Assembly (NCBI GenBank): GCA_016177705.1
Contig: JACOUT010000009.1
Location: 207,519-271,518 of the forward strand
Source: Deltaproteobacteria bacterium
Lineage (GTDB): Bacteria; Myxococcota; UBA727; VGSZ01
DNA: 64,000 nt
Direction of reading: 5' to 3'
The position numbers and the translations under genes were made by a program. The notes beneath the pieces are model-generated. The model saw only the letters and a list, made by a program, of their open reading frames with translations, was not told the origin of the DNA and did not search any database. Of this stretch, positions 16,609-25,014 are shown piece by piece. Positions within the stretch are counted from its first letter, which is position 1, and each line of letters starts with the position of its first letter.

Positions 16609-17364
16609 GTGCGCGAGCTGCGTGACGACGTCGTCGTCTGCGGCCTGGTGCCCTATGGCGACGCCGATCTGGTGGTGCGCCTGTTGGTGCGCGAGCAGGG
16701 GCGCCTCGGCGCCTTCGCCCGTGGCGCCAAGAGGAGCCGTCGCCGCTTCCCCGCGCTGAGCGCGCCCGCGCTCGGGCGCGCGGCGCTGCGCGAGCGGCGC
16801 GCGAGCGAGCTGTGGGAGCTCACCGAGCTCGACGTCGACCCGGTGGTGCTCGGCCTCGCGGCCGACGTGCGCGCGCTCGGCCACGCCGCATACCTGACCG
16901 AGCTGTGCGAGCGCTTGCTGCCCGAGGCCGAGCCGAACCCCGACGTCTTCGAGCTGCTGGCGAGCGCGCTGCGCGGCGTGGCGATTCGCGGCGCGCGCAC
17001 CGAGCTGTTGCGCGCCTTCGAGCTGCAGTTGTTGCGCCAGCTCGGCTGGTTGCCCGAGCTGCACATCGAGGGGGCCGCCACCGCGTACGACGTCGAGGCG
17101 GGGCGCCTGGTGACGACGTCGCGCGCGGGCGCCGTGCCGTTCTCCGAGGCCGCGCGCGCCGCGGCGCTCGCGCTTCTGGCCGCGCCGCTCGACGCGCTGC
17201 CCGCCTTCGACGCCGACACGCTGCGCGGTGTCTCGCGGTTGTTCGGCGCGACCTGGGCGCGCCACGTCGGGCGGCCGCTCAAGAGCGCGGCGTTCCTGCG
17301 CTCGCTCGGGCCGGCCGATCCGCCCGCCACCGACGCCATTGCGGGCCCTCGACCGAGCCGATAG
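16609..17364 (+). CDS. recO: DNA repair protein RecO
   Basis: 251 residues, GTG start. RecO works with RecR (and RecF) to load RecA on SSB-coated single-stranded DNA. The N-terminal OB-fold is recognisable from the family opening (VCGLVPYGDADLVVRLLVREQGRLGAFARGAKRSRRRF). The helical C-terminal domain contains LRAFELQLLRQLGWLPEL. The zinc-finger cysteines found in many RecO proteins after that point are absent here, as in the E. coli branch. Co-directional with tgl, three bases apart. Confidence 0.85.
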   Translation: MRELRDDVVVCGLVPYGDADLVVRLLVREQGRLGAFARGAKRSRRRFPALSAPALGRAALRERRASELWELTELDVDPVVLGLAADVRALGHAAYLTELCERLLPEAEPNPDVFELLASALRGVAIRGARTELLRAFELQLLRQLGWLPELHIEGAATAYDVEAGRLVTTSRAGAVPFSEAARAAALALLAAPLDALPAFDADTLRGVSRLFGATWARHVGRPLKSAAFLRSLGPADPPATDAIAGPRPSR

Positions 17365-17373
17365 CCCTTCGCC

Positions 17374-18138
17374 ATGTTCGCGCTCATCTACGCGCTGGTC
17401 GCGGCCGCGCTCGTCGGCGTCGGCGCCGCCTTCGTCCCCTTCATCGGTCCCATCGGCGCGCCGTTGCCGGGGCTCGTCGCCGGTATCGCCGTCTACATCC
17501 TGCTGGTTCGCCAGGTGAACGCGCGCCTGCAGCGCGACATCGGCGGCATCCAGGCAATGCTGATGCAGAAGAACGTCGAGGGCGCGCTCGCAACGCTGCA
17601 CGGCATCAAGCAGCGCTACGCGCGCTGGGTGTTCATGCTCGGCTCGCAGATCGACGGGCAGATCGGCGCCATCCACTTCATGAGGAGGGAGTTCGACGCC
17701 GCGCGCCCCTACCTCGAGCGCGCATTCGTGCGGAACTGGGACGCCAAGCTGATGCTCGCCTGCCTCCTCTCGGGCCAGGTGGGCGAGCAGAAGGGCAAGG
17801 ACAAGAAGGGCAAGGACAAGAAGGGCGACCTGGCGGCCGTCGACCAGCTGCTCGATCGCGTCGTCAAGTACACGCCCAAGCAGGGCCTCTTGTGGTCGAC
17901 GTGGGCCTGGCTGCACTGGAGCGCCGGTGACGCCAAGCGCGCCATCGAGATCCTGGCGCGCGGCAAGCAAGCGCTCGGCGAGGCGGATCCGCACCTGGCG
18001 GCCAACCTGCTCGCGCTGCAGAACGACAAGAAGCTCAAGATGAAGGGCTACGGCGAGTCCTGGTACGCCTTTCACCTCGAGCAGCACCCGATGGTGATGC
18101 AGGCCCAGCGCGGCAACGTCCGGTTTGCCAGGCGCTGA
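17374..18138 (+). CDS. Membrane-anchored TPR-type protein, unknown function
   Basis: 254 residues. Two N-terminal membrane segments (about 3-22 and 28-46) anchor a helical repeat region in the cytoplasm: ALATLHGIKQRYARWVFMLGSQIDGQIG, AARPYLERAFVRNWDAKLMLACLL, and WAWLHWSAGDAKRAIEILARG resemble degenerate TPRs. A short lysine-rich duplication (KGKDKKGKDKKGD, about residues 140-152, encoded by a repeated 15-mer) interrupts the repeats and may be slippage-derived. It lies 9 bases after recO and may be in the same transcript. No family name can be given. Confidence 0.68.
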   Translation: MFALIYALVAAALVGVGAAFVPFIGPIGAPLPGLVAGIAVYILLVRQVNARLQRDIGGIQAMLMQKNVEGALATLHGIKQRYARWVFMLGSQIDGQIGAIHFMRREFDAARPYLERAFVRNWDAKLMLACLLSGQVGEQKGKDKKGKDKKGDLAAVDQLLDRVVKYTPKQGLLWSTWAWLHWSAGDAKRAIEILARGKQALGEADPHLAANLLALQNDKKLKMKGYGESWYAFHLEQHPMVMQAQRGNVRFARR

Positions 18139-18262
18139 CGTTCGACCTCGCGGGTGGCAGCCGCACGTACATCGCGGTCGCATTGTCCCCGATCGGGTCC
18201 GGTGGTAGCACTTACGCTCTTGCGGTGCGTCGTCGTGGCGCAGCCGTAGCGACGGGGCGTGG

Positions 18263-20215
18263 ATGGCGACCAGGCGAGTCGGAGCCACGGCGGACGGCAT
18301 GGAGCACGGGTCGCTCGACTCGTTGTTCGCCGATGGCAAGGCCGACCCCGATACCGGCAGCGACCTCGAGCAGGCGGCGCTGCACCTGCGCACCAACCCG
18401 ACCACCGGCGACCCGGTGGAGGCAACCGGCCCGGCGCACCCGGTCACCGAGCAGGCGCGCCTCGAATTCGTCGCGCCCGACGGCACGGCGCACACGCGCA
18501 TCCTGCGCGAGACCACCACCATCGGCCGCCACACCGACAACGACATCCAGTTGCTCGACCCCGAGGTCTCCAAGGCCCACCTGGTGGTGCGGCGCATGCG
18601 CGACGGCTACGTGCTCGAGGATCTCGGCTCCGCCAACGGCACGCTCATCAACGGCATGCGGCAGGGCAGGACGCGCCTGGCCGACAACGACGTCGTCGTG
18701 GTCGGCAACTCGGTGCTGCGCTTCCGCCTCGAGGCGGTGCAGCCGCGCGCGCCCACGCGCGTGGTCGCGCCGGAAGATCCGCGCGCCAAGCGCGTCGCCT
18801 CGTTCCAAGAGGCGCGGCGGTCGGACCCGGCGCTCAACTTCCGCTCGGGCCGCTCCATCACGACGACACCGCCGAAGGTGCTCGGCAGCGACCACTCGAG
18901 CGCCGAGCGCACCACGGTCACGCTGGTGCCCGAGATCTCGAACGACGAGGAGAACAGCGTCTTTCACCAGCCGGTGGAGCCCGACTTCCGGCCGGCCGAG
19001 AGCGTGAAGGACGCGGTCGAGCTGCGGCGCGACTACGAGCGCCTGCGGGTCGCCTACAACATCTCGAACGCCATCGGCCTCGAGACCGACTTGGAGGCGC
19101 TCGGCCAGCGCATCGTCGAGGGCATCCGCGACGTGCTGCCGGCCGACACCATCGTGGTCATGCTGCGCGACCCGGCGCTCGCCTCCAAGGTCGCCGAGCA
19201 GGGCGAGCTGGTGACGCTCGCCAGCCACGCCGATCGCGGCCACGACGTGCGCATCCCGCGCGCCATCGTCGAGCAAGTGGTGCGCCAGAAGCGCGCGCTG
19301 TTGACGTCGGACGCGCAGCGCGACCTCAAGCTGCGCCGCTCGGAGACGGTGGTCGGGCAGATGATCCGCTCCGCGCTGTGCGTGCCGCTGGTGGTGCACA
19401 ACGACGTGCTCGGCGTCATCCATCTGTCGTCGTCGAGCGCGGCCGGCGCCTACGAGGAAAAAGACCTGGCGTTGCTGCGCGCCATCGCGCAACCTGCCGC
19501 GCTCGCCGTCGCCAACGCGCGCCTGGTGCGGAAGGTGGAGGAGGACGCGCAGCAGCGCGCCGAGCTGTCGCGCTTCTTGTCGCCGGCGCTCGTCGAGAAG
19601 GTGGTGAGCAACGAGCTGAACGTCGCCAAGGCGGGCGACAAGGTGCAGGCCACGGTGCTGTTCTCGGACATCCGTGGCTTCACCACCATCTCGGACGGCG
19701 CTGCGCCCGAGGCCGTGGTCTCGATGCTCAACGAGTACTTCGAGGCCATGGTCGAGATCGTGTTCGAGTTCGGCGGCACGCTCGACAAGTTCATCGGCGA
19801 CGGCCTGATGGCGGTGTGGGGCACGCCCGTGCCCGGCCCCGACGACCCGGTGTTGGCGGTGCGCGCCGCCACGCGCATGCGGTTGCTGCTCGAGACCGTG
19901 GTCAACCGCGCGCGCACCGGGCGCGGCGAGCCGCCCTTGTCGGCGGGCTATGGCATCGCCACCGGCAGGGTGATCGCGGGCGCCATGGGCGCTCGTCGGC
20001 GGCAGGACTTCACGGTCATTGGCGACACCGTCAACCTGGCCTCGCGGCTGTGCGGCCAGGCGCGGCCGGGACAGATCCTCGTCGACGAGGCCACCGAGCG
20101 CGTGGTGCGGCGCACCGGCACCGCGCTGCAAGCGCTCGAGGCGCGCGTGGTCAAGGGCGTGGCGCGCCCGGTGCCGGTGTGGCAAGTGCCGCGCGAGGGA
20201 GGGCTCGATGCCTGA
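18263..20215 (+). CDS. FHA-GAF class III nucleotidyl cyclase (class IIIb-type adenylate cyclase)
   Basis: 650 residues: FHA domain (about 65-157; IGRHTDNDI, SKAHLVV, SANGTLING) for phosphothreonine binding; a linker; GAF domain (about 260-415); catalytic domain (about 430-640). Metal-binding aspartates are D469 in FSDIRGFT and D513 in FIGDG; K509 is the adenine-selecting lysine; T584 stands where other adenylyl cyclases have Asp; N591 and R595 stabilise the transition state. Lys plus Thr is the signature of class IIIb, the bicarbonate-responsive type, so cAMP is the expected product. It overlaps the kinase gene by 8 bases; the kinase could create the phosphothreonine read by the FHA domain (inference). 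The first ATG is used; an ATG at residue 13 is also possible. Confidence 0.85.
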   Translation: MATRRVGATADGMEHGSLDSLFADGKADPDTGSDLEQAALHLRTNPTTGDPVEATGPAHPVTEQARLEFVAPDGTAHTRILRETTTIGRHTDNDIQLLDPEVSKAHLVVRRMRDGYVLEDLGSANGTLINGMRQGRTRLADNDVVVVGNSVLRFRLEAVQPRAPTRVVAPEDPRAKRVASFQEARRSDPALNFRSGRSITTTPPKVLGSDHSSAERTTVTLVPEISNDEENSVFHQPVEPDFRPAESVKDAVELRRDYERLRVAYNISNAIGLETDLEALGQRIVEGIRDVLPADTIVVMLRDPALASKVAEQGELVTLASHADRGHDVRIPRAIVEQVVRQKRALLTSDAQRDLKLRRSETVVGQMIRSALCVPLVVHNDVLGVIHLSSSSAAGAYEEKDLALLRAIAQPAALAVANARLVRKVEEDAQQRAELSRFLSPALVEKVVSNELNVAKAGDKVQATVLFSDIRGFTTISDGAAPEAVVSMLNEYFEAMVEIVFEFGGTLDKFIGDGLMAVWGTPVPGPDDPVLAVRAATRMRLLLETVVNRARTGRGEPPLSAGYGIATGRVIAGAMGARRRQDFTVIGDTVNLASRLCGQARPGQILVDEATERVVRRTGTALQALEARVVKGVARPVPVWQVPREGGLDA

Positions 20216-21824
20216 CGTCGTCGTCGAGCACTGCCCGCAGTGCAACGCCGTCGTCGACGGCACGGGCGTCGCGCCCGGCGGGCCGATGCGCTGCGATCGC
20301 TGCGGCACGCGCTTCCCCAAGGCGCGTCGCGCTGCCGCGCTCGACCCGCGCTGGAGCGGGCGCGGCGACGCCGACGGCCTCGGCATCCACCCTGCGCTCG
20401 CCAAGAAGTACCGCGAGCGCAACTCGCTGGCGCCGCAGGGCGCGAGCGGCGAGGGCACGCCCGAGCCGCAGCAGGCGGGGCCGCAGGGAGAGCGGAGCAC
20501 CGACGTCGATCCGCCGGGCGCGCTGCCGGCGCCCGCGCCGCCGCTGCGCGTGGAGCAAGCGCCCAAGAAGGAGACGCGGGTGCTCGACGACGCCGAGCCG
20601 GTGACCACCAACCCCGGCCGGCCAGCGCCCCGCCGCAGCCAGGACGCACCCGTCGTCAAGGCGCCGCCACCGCCGCCCGCGCCGCCGCCGCCGCGCGCCG
20701 CGGAGGCGGACCAGACGCCGGTCATCCCCGGCTACGCGGTCGGCGAGCTGATCGGCAAGGGCGCCATGGGGCGCGTCTACAAGGCGATGAAGGAGGCGAC
20801 GCGCCGCGCGGCCGCCATCAAGATCCTTGCGCCCGAGCTGGCCGCGCGCCCCGACTTCATCGCGCGCTTCGAGCGCGAGGGTGCCGCCATGCGCGCGGTG
20901 CAACACCCGGGCGTCGTCACCGTGCTCGACGCCGGCGCCGCCCGCCAGCCCGACGGCGGCACCGCGCACTACATCTGCATGGAGTTCGTCGACGGCCACC
21001 CGATGCGGAGCTACCTCGAGAAGGGCGCGCTCGCCCCCGAGGCCGCGCTGCGCTTCTCGCGCCTCATCATCCAAGGCCTCGGCGCGGCGCACGCGCGCGG
21101 CGTCATCCATCGGGACCTCAAGCCCGAGAACATCCTGGTGGTGCCCGGCACCTCGAGCGATCACGAGCGCGTGCCGCCCATCGAGCGGCTGGTGCTGGTC
21201 GACTTCGGCCTGGCCGGCATCCTCGACGAGGAGAACGACCCGCACCCGAACCTGACCAAGAGCCGCATGACCATGGGCACGGTCAACTACATGGCGCCCG
21301 AGCAGCGCACCGACGCCAAGCGCGTCGATCAGCGCGCCGACCTGTACGCGGCCGGCGTCATCTTCTACGAGCTGCTCACCGGCGACCTGCCGCTCGGCCG
21401 CTTCGCCTTGCCGACGGAGCGCGGCGTCTCGGGGCCCGCCTCGATCGACAAGGTGATCGTGCGCGCGTTGGCGAGGAACCCGAACGAGCGCTACCAACAG
21501 GCGGCCGAGTTCGACGCCGATCTGCGCGCCATCGAGGCGGAGCTGGTGCGGACGGGGCAAGACACGGTGGTCGGGCGCGCGGCGAGCCGCGCCGACAAGC
21601 CGGGAAAGAAGGAGCCGTTCTCGAGCCAGCGCGCGGCGCTGGCGACGCCCGACGGCGTGCTCGATGCGAGCGACGTGCTCGGCGTGCCGGGCAGCGCGGC
21701 CACCGCCTGGGTGACGTCGCTGCCGTGGCTGCGGCGCTCGTCCGTCTTGTGGGCGGTGGGCGCGCTGGTGGCGGGGGCGGTGCTCGCGCTCGTGCTCAAG
21801 CAGCTCGGGGTGCTGCCGGGGTGA
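20208..21824 (+). CDS. Ser/Thr protein kinase with N-terminal zinc ribbon and C-terminal membrane anchor
   Basis: 538 residues. A zinc-ribbon (CPQCNAVV at 9-16, CDRCG about 20 residues later), a Pro-rich disordered linker to residue 170, then a Hanks-type kinase: glycine loop GKGAMGRV (184-191), catalytic lysine in AAIKIL (about K205), HRDLKPEN with D303, DFGLAG with D332, and MAPEQ. All catalytic residues are present. A single membrane segment (about 510-530) near the C-terminus leaves only a few residues beyond it, so the kinase is tail-anchored facing the cytoplasm. No extracellular sensor domain is present. ATG at 20208 lies inside the cyclase gene (8-base overlap) behind GAGGGAGGG. Confidence 0.88.
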   Translation: MPDVVVEHCPQCNAVVDGTGVAPGGPMRCDRCGTRFPKARRAAALDPRWSGRGDADGLGIHPALAKKYRERNSLAPQGASGEGTPEPQQAGPQGERSTDVDPPGALPAPAPPLRVEQAPKKETRVLDDAEPVTTNPGRPAPRRSQDAPVVKAPPPPPAPPPPRAAEADQTPVIPGYAVGELIGKGAMGRVYKAMKEATRRAAAIKILAPELAARPDFIARFEREGAAMRAVQHPGVVTVLDAGAARQPDGGTAHYICMEFVDGHPMRSYLEKGALAPEAALRFSRLIIQGLGAAHARGVIHRDLKPENILVVPGTSSDHERVPPIERLVLVDFGLAGILDEENDPHPNLTKSRMTMGTVNYMAPEQRTDAKRVDQRADLYAAGVIFYELLTGDLPLGRFALPTERGVSGPASIDKVIVRALARNPNERYQQAAEFDADLRAIEAELVRTGQDTVVGRAASRADKPGKKEPFSSQRAALATPDGVLDASDVLGVPGSAATAWVTSLPWLRRSSVLWAVGALVAGAVLALVLKQLGVLPG

Positions 21825-21849
21825 TCCCGGGGCGCTCCCGTGCGTCAGG

Positions 21850-21880
21850 TTGCGGGGCGTGCCGCGCTCCGCTGTATGGT
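21850..21880 (+). promoter_or_regulatory. Candidate sigma-70-type promoter before the secreted protein gene
   Basis: TTGCGG (21850-21855) and TATGGT (21875-21880), 19 bases apart and 28 bases before the ATG at 21908. Spacing is longer than ideal. Confidence 0.35.
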
Positions 21881-21907
21881 AAGCGGCACGCTGAATCCGA
21901 GGCCCCG

Positions 21908-22741
21908 ATGCGCAGCACCACGCACGCCCGACTCCTCCTTTTCTCGCTCGCGCTGCTCGCCACCACGGCGCCGCTCGCACTTGCCCCGATCGCCCACGCC
22001 CAAGACACCCCCGACGCCAAGCGCGGCGTGCGCGGCCGCGTCGTCGTCGCCCCCGAGCTGTACCGCCTCGGCACCTGGCCCATCACCGGCGTGCGCAAGG
22101 ACGCGCTCGAGAGCGGCGCCATCGTGCGCCGCCCCGTCGGCCGCGCGCTCAAGCCGCTGCAAGAGCAAGCGCCGGCGCTGACGGTGATGCTCGAGGGCGG
22201 CGGCCTGCGCCAGGAGAACCCCGAGACCCCGACCTTCAAGGTCTCCGGCATGCGCTTCTTGCCCGGCAGCATCGTCGTGCCGCGCGCCGTGGTCGCGCGC
22301 GTGCAAAACGACGAGAAGACGCCCATCACCGTCCTCGGCGGAGATGCCGGCCCGGTCAAGATCGCCCCGGGCGAGACCGGCGACGTCGCGCTCAAGCCGC
22401 CGGTCCCGTCGGCCGACGGCACGGTGGCGCCGGTGGTGCTCTCGGTGGCCGAGTGGCCCTTCGCCAAGGCGCTCGCGCGCGTCTTGCCGAGCGGCCGCGT
22501 CTTGCCCGTCAAGGACGGCGAGATCCCGCTGCAGGACATCCCCGGCGGCGAGTACACCCTGACCTTCTACCTGGGTGCCGAGCCGATCCGTCAGCAGCCG
22601 CTGGTCGTGCCCGAGCGCAACGTGCTGTTCATCGACGCCACCGTGTCCGCCAAGGGCGCCGCAGACGTCAGCATCAAGGACTCCGCCACCATCCCGGTGG
22701 CGCCGATGCTGCCGCCGGTACCGCTGCCCGAGGCGCCTTGA
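21908..22741 (+). CDS. Exported protein of unknown function, beta-sandwich type
   Basis: 277 residues with a strong signal peptide (hydrophobic 8-30, likely cleavage after AHA). Two probable beta domains: one with FKVSGMRFLPGSIVVPRAVVARVQNDEKTP, like the cupredoxin-type domains of methylamine-utilisation-like proteins but without visible copper ligands; and a C-terminal one, IPLQDIPGGEYTLTFYLG, resembling carboxypeptidase-regulatory-like folds. The Pro-rich tail may be disordered. It lies 83 bases after the kinase gene, with its own candidate promoter, so co-regulation is unproven. Confidence 0.7.
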   Translation: MRSTTHARLLLFSLALLATTAPLALAPIAHAQDTPDAKRGVRGRVVVAPELYRLGTWPITGVRKDALESGAIVRRPVGRALKPLQEQAPALTVMLEGGGLRQENPETPTFKVSGMRFLPGSIVVPRAVVARVQNDEKTPITVLGGDAGPVKIAPGETGDVALKPPVPSADGTVAPVVLSVAEWPFAKALARVLPSGRVLPVKDGEIPLQDIPGGEYTLTFYLGAEPIRQQPLVVPERNVLFIDATVSAKGAADVSIKDSATIPVAPMLPPVPLPEAP

Positions 22742-22849
22742 CCGCCGCCCACGGCGCTCGCGCCGGGCACTGGTTGGTCGGGTGTGGTTCGGGCTAAGGT
22801 CGGGGCGGCAGGCGTGCGGCGTGCGCCGCAGGGGAGATGAAGGGACCCA

Positions 22850-24721
22850 ATGCAAGCGAGGTTGTGGCTCACCGTCGTGTTGATCGTCGCCTCCGGCGCG
22901 CTCGTGCTCGTCGCCGGCACCAGCAAGCTGCACGAACAGGTGATGGCTCCCTACGAGGTCGCCTCCAACCAGAGCGTCAACGCGCTCAACGGCCTCTTGA
23001 CCAAGCACGGCGCCGAAGCGGTGGACGCCGCGACGCGCGCCGCGGTCGACGCGGCGGTGCTGGCCCAGCTCGGCAAGGCCGAAGCCCCCGGCCCCGACGT
23101 CGAGGCGGTGCTGCTCGGCCGCGCCGGCCAGCAGGGCGCACCCACCTTCGCGGCGCTGATCAAGCCCGACGGCAGCGTGGCGGCGCGCGTGGGCGCGGCG
23201 GTGGCGCTGCCCGACTCGGTGGCCGGCATGCCGGAGTTCGCGGAGGCGAAGGCCGGCCTGGCGCGCGACGGCGCCGAGCGCCTCGGCGACAAGCTGTTCC
23301 ACGTGGCCGTGGCGCCCGCCTACGACGCCAACGGCTTGGCCGGCGTCGTGCTGCTCGGCTGGGCCTACGACGACGGCTTCGCCGATCGCCTCTCGCAGGT
23401 GACCGGCTTGCCCGCGATCCTGGTCTCCGGTGATCAGCGCTTCGGCAGCGCCCTGAAGGAGATCACGCCGACGCAGCTCAAGGTGCGCGAGCCGGGCGGC
23501 CTCGGCGCCGCCGACATCGCTCCGCTACCGGCGCAGTTGCCGCTGTTGGTGCCCGAGCGCGGCCGCTACCTGGTAAGCCACGTGCCCGTCTTCTTCGGTG
23601 AGCAGGGCGCGCTGCAGGTCTTCTCCGTCGTCGATCGCAACCAGGCGTTCGTCGCGCTCGCTGGCGCGCAGGCGATGGTGATCGTCGGGACGTTGGTGTT
23701 GATGCTGCTCCAGTCGCTGCTCATCTGGAGCACGCTGCGCGGCGTGAGCAAGCCGATTCAGCTCATCGTCGATCACCTCGGCCAGGCGTCCGCGGGGCAG
23801 ACGGTCGGCATCCTGCCAGAGGCCAAGCTCTCGGGGCCGTTCCTGCGCCTCGGCAAGCAGATCAACATGCTGCTGCAGGCCGGCCCGCCCATGGGCCGCG
23901 GCGGCCCCGCCCTCGGCACCCTCGGCAGCGCCGGCATGGGGCCGGCGGTCGGGCCCGCCAACCAGCCGGTGCCAACGCCTGCGCTCGGGTCCGACCTGAC
24001 CCTCGATCGGCAGCACACGCCGGCCGTGGCAGCTCCGCTGGTGCCGCGCCTCGACACGCCCGGCGCCAGCGGTCCCTCGGCGCCCGCGGCCTCGGGCGCC
24101 GGCTCGGGGCTCTCGGGCTTGTTCGACGACTCCGGCGCCGACCCGCTCGCGGCCTTCCGTGTGCCGCAGACGACGCCGCAAGCGCCGTCGAGCCCGCCTC
24201 ACTCGATGCCGCCGAGCGCGCCGCAGCACCAGGCTGCCCAGCACCAGGCGGCCCAGCACCAGGCGCAGCAAGCGAGCGCGCAGCAACAGGGTGCGCAGGC
24301 CGCTCCGCAACAGGGCGGCGCGCTCAGCCCCGAGGCCACGGTGATGTTCCAGGTGCCGCAGGAGCTGCTGCAGCAGAGCGCGCAGACCATCCCGCCGCCG
24401 CGCACCGCCACGCCACAGTCGGACGACGCGCGCACCGTGGTCGCCGCCGTGCCGCAGGAGCTGTTGTCGCAGGCGGGCCCGCGCCATGACGGACTCAACA
24501 GCGCCGACGAGATCCACTACCGCGAGGTCTACGACAAGTTCCTCGAGACGCGCGTGCAGTGCCGCGAGGACACCTCGGACCTGACCTACGACCGTTTCCT
24601 GGCCAAGCTGTTGAAGAACCGCCAGCAGATCGTCGAGAAGCACAAGGCCAAGGCGGTGCGCTTCCAGGTGTACGTCAAGGAAGGCAAGGCCGCGCTGCGC
24701 GCGCTCCCCGTCCGCGAGTAG
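22850..24721 (+). CDS. MXAN_5187-family membrane protein with periplasmic sensor-like domain
   Basis: 623 residues. Membrane segment 1 (about 5-23), a periplasmic Cache-like domain (about 30-275), membrane segment 2 (about 278-300: VIVGTLVLMLLQSLLIWSTL), a HAMP-like stretch (LRGVSKPIQLIVDHLGQASAG), a long Pro/Gln/Ala-rich disordered region (about 345-540, including AAQHQAAQHQAQQ), and a conserved C-terminal domain (EIHYREVYDKFLETRVQC, LTYDRFLAKLLKNRQQIV, VRFQVYVKEGKAALRA) that I recognise as the MXAN_5187 C-terminal domain. That domain is typical of Myxococcota, function unknown. RBS: GGGGAGATGAAGGGA region before ATG. It may sense a periplasmic signal and act through the C-terminal domain. 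Confidence 0.8.
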   Translation: MQARLWLTVVLIVASGALVLVAGTSKLHEQVMAPYEVASNQSVNALNGLLTKHGAEAVDAATRAAVDAAVLAQLGKAEAPGPDVEAVLLGRAGQQGAPTFAALIKPDGSVAARVGAAVALPDSVAGMPEFAEAKAGLARDGAERLGDKLFHVAVAPAYDANGLAGVVLLGWAYDDGFADRLSQVTGLPAILVSGDQRFGSALKEITPTQLKVREPGGLGAADIAPLPAQLPLLVPERGRYLVSHVPVFFGEQGALQVFSVVDRNQAFVALAGAQAMVIVGTLVLMLLQSLLIWSTLRGVSKPIQLIVDHLGQASAGQTVGILPEAKLSGPFLRLGKQINMLLQAGPPMGRGGPALGTLGSAGMGPAVGPANQPVPTPALGSDLTLDRQHTPAVAAPLVPRLDTPGASGPSAPAASGAGSGLSGLFDDSGADPLAAFRVPQTTPQAPSSPPHSMPPSAPQHQAAQHQAAQHQAQQASAQQQGAQAAPQQGGALSPEATVMFQVPQELLQQSAQTIPPPRTATPQSDDARTVVAAVPQELLSQAGPRHDGLNSADEIHYREVYDKFLETRVQCREDTSDLTYDRFLAKLLKNRQQIVEKHKAKAVRFQVYVKEGKAALRALPVRE

Positions 24722-24723
24722 CA

Positions 24724-25014
24724 ATGCGCGGCATCCACGTCGCACCGTGGATCGTGGTGGTGGCCGCAGGCATGCTGCTGCACGTCGCCGCATGCCTGCC
24801 CTTCGGCGCGCCCTGTTGTGACGATGACGTCGACTGCGCCGAGGGGGCGCGCTGCTTCGAGGGGCGCTGCGCGCCGCGCTGCGACAATCAGGCGGAGTTG
24901 GCCGACGCGCAGTGTGACGAGGGCGAGCGCTGCGTGGCCGGCGCCGGCGTGTGCCGCGCCGACGACCCCGAGGTCGAGTTGGAGCGGTGCAGCTACCGGG
25001 ATTCGTCGCGATGA
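24724..25014 (+). CDS. Small cysteine-rich lipoprotein
   Basis: 96 residues. A signal sequence ending in HVAAC places the lipobox cysteine near residue 24. The mature part has many cysteines in pairs (PCCDDDVDCAEGARCFEGRCAPRC, QCDEGERC, GVCRADD), a spacing seen in short disulfide-rich modules of myxobacterial surface lipoproteins. It starts two bases after the MXAN_5187-family gene and its stop overlaps the NYN gene ATG (ATGA). No enzyme function suggested. Confidence 0.65.
   Translation: MRGIHVAPWIVVVAAGMLLHVAACLPFGAPCCDDDVDCAEGARCFEGRCAPRCDNQAELADAQCDEGERCVAGAGVCRADDPEVELERCSYRDSSR

Noticed and set aside
16609..17364. Loss of RecO zinc finger as a sign of decay
   Set aside because: Many functional RecO proteins, including the E. 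coli type, lack it.
15715..18597. A 960-codon reverse open frame opposite tgl, recO and the TPR gene
   Set aside because: All three forward genes have family motifs and short spacing; the reverse frame has none.
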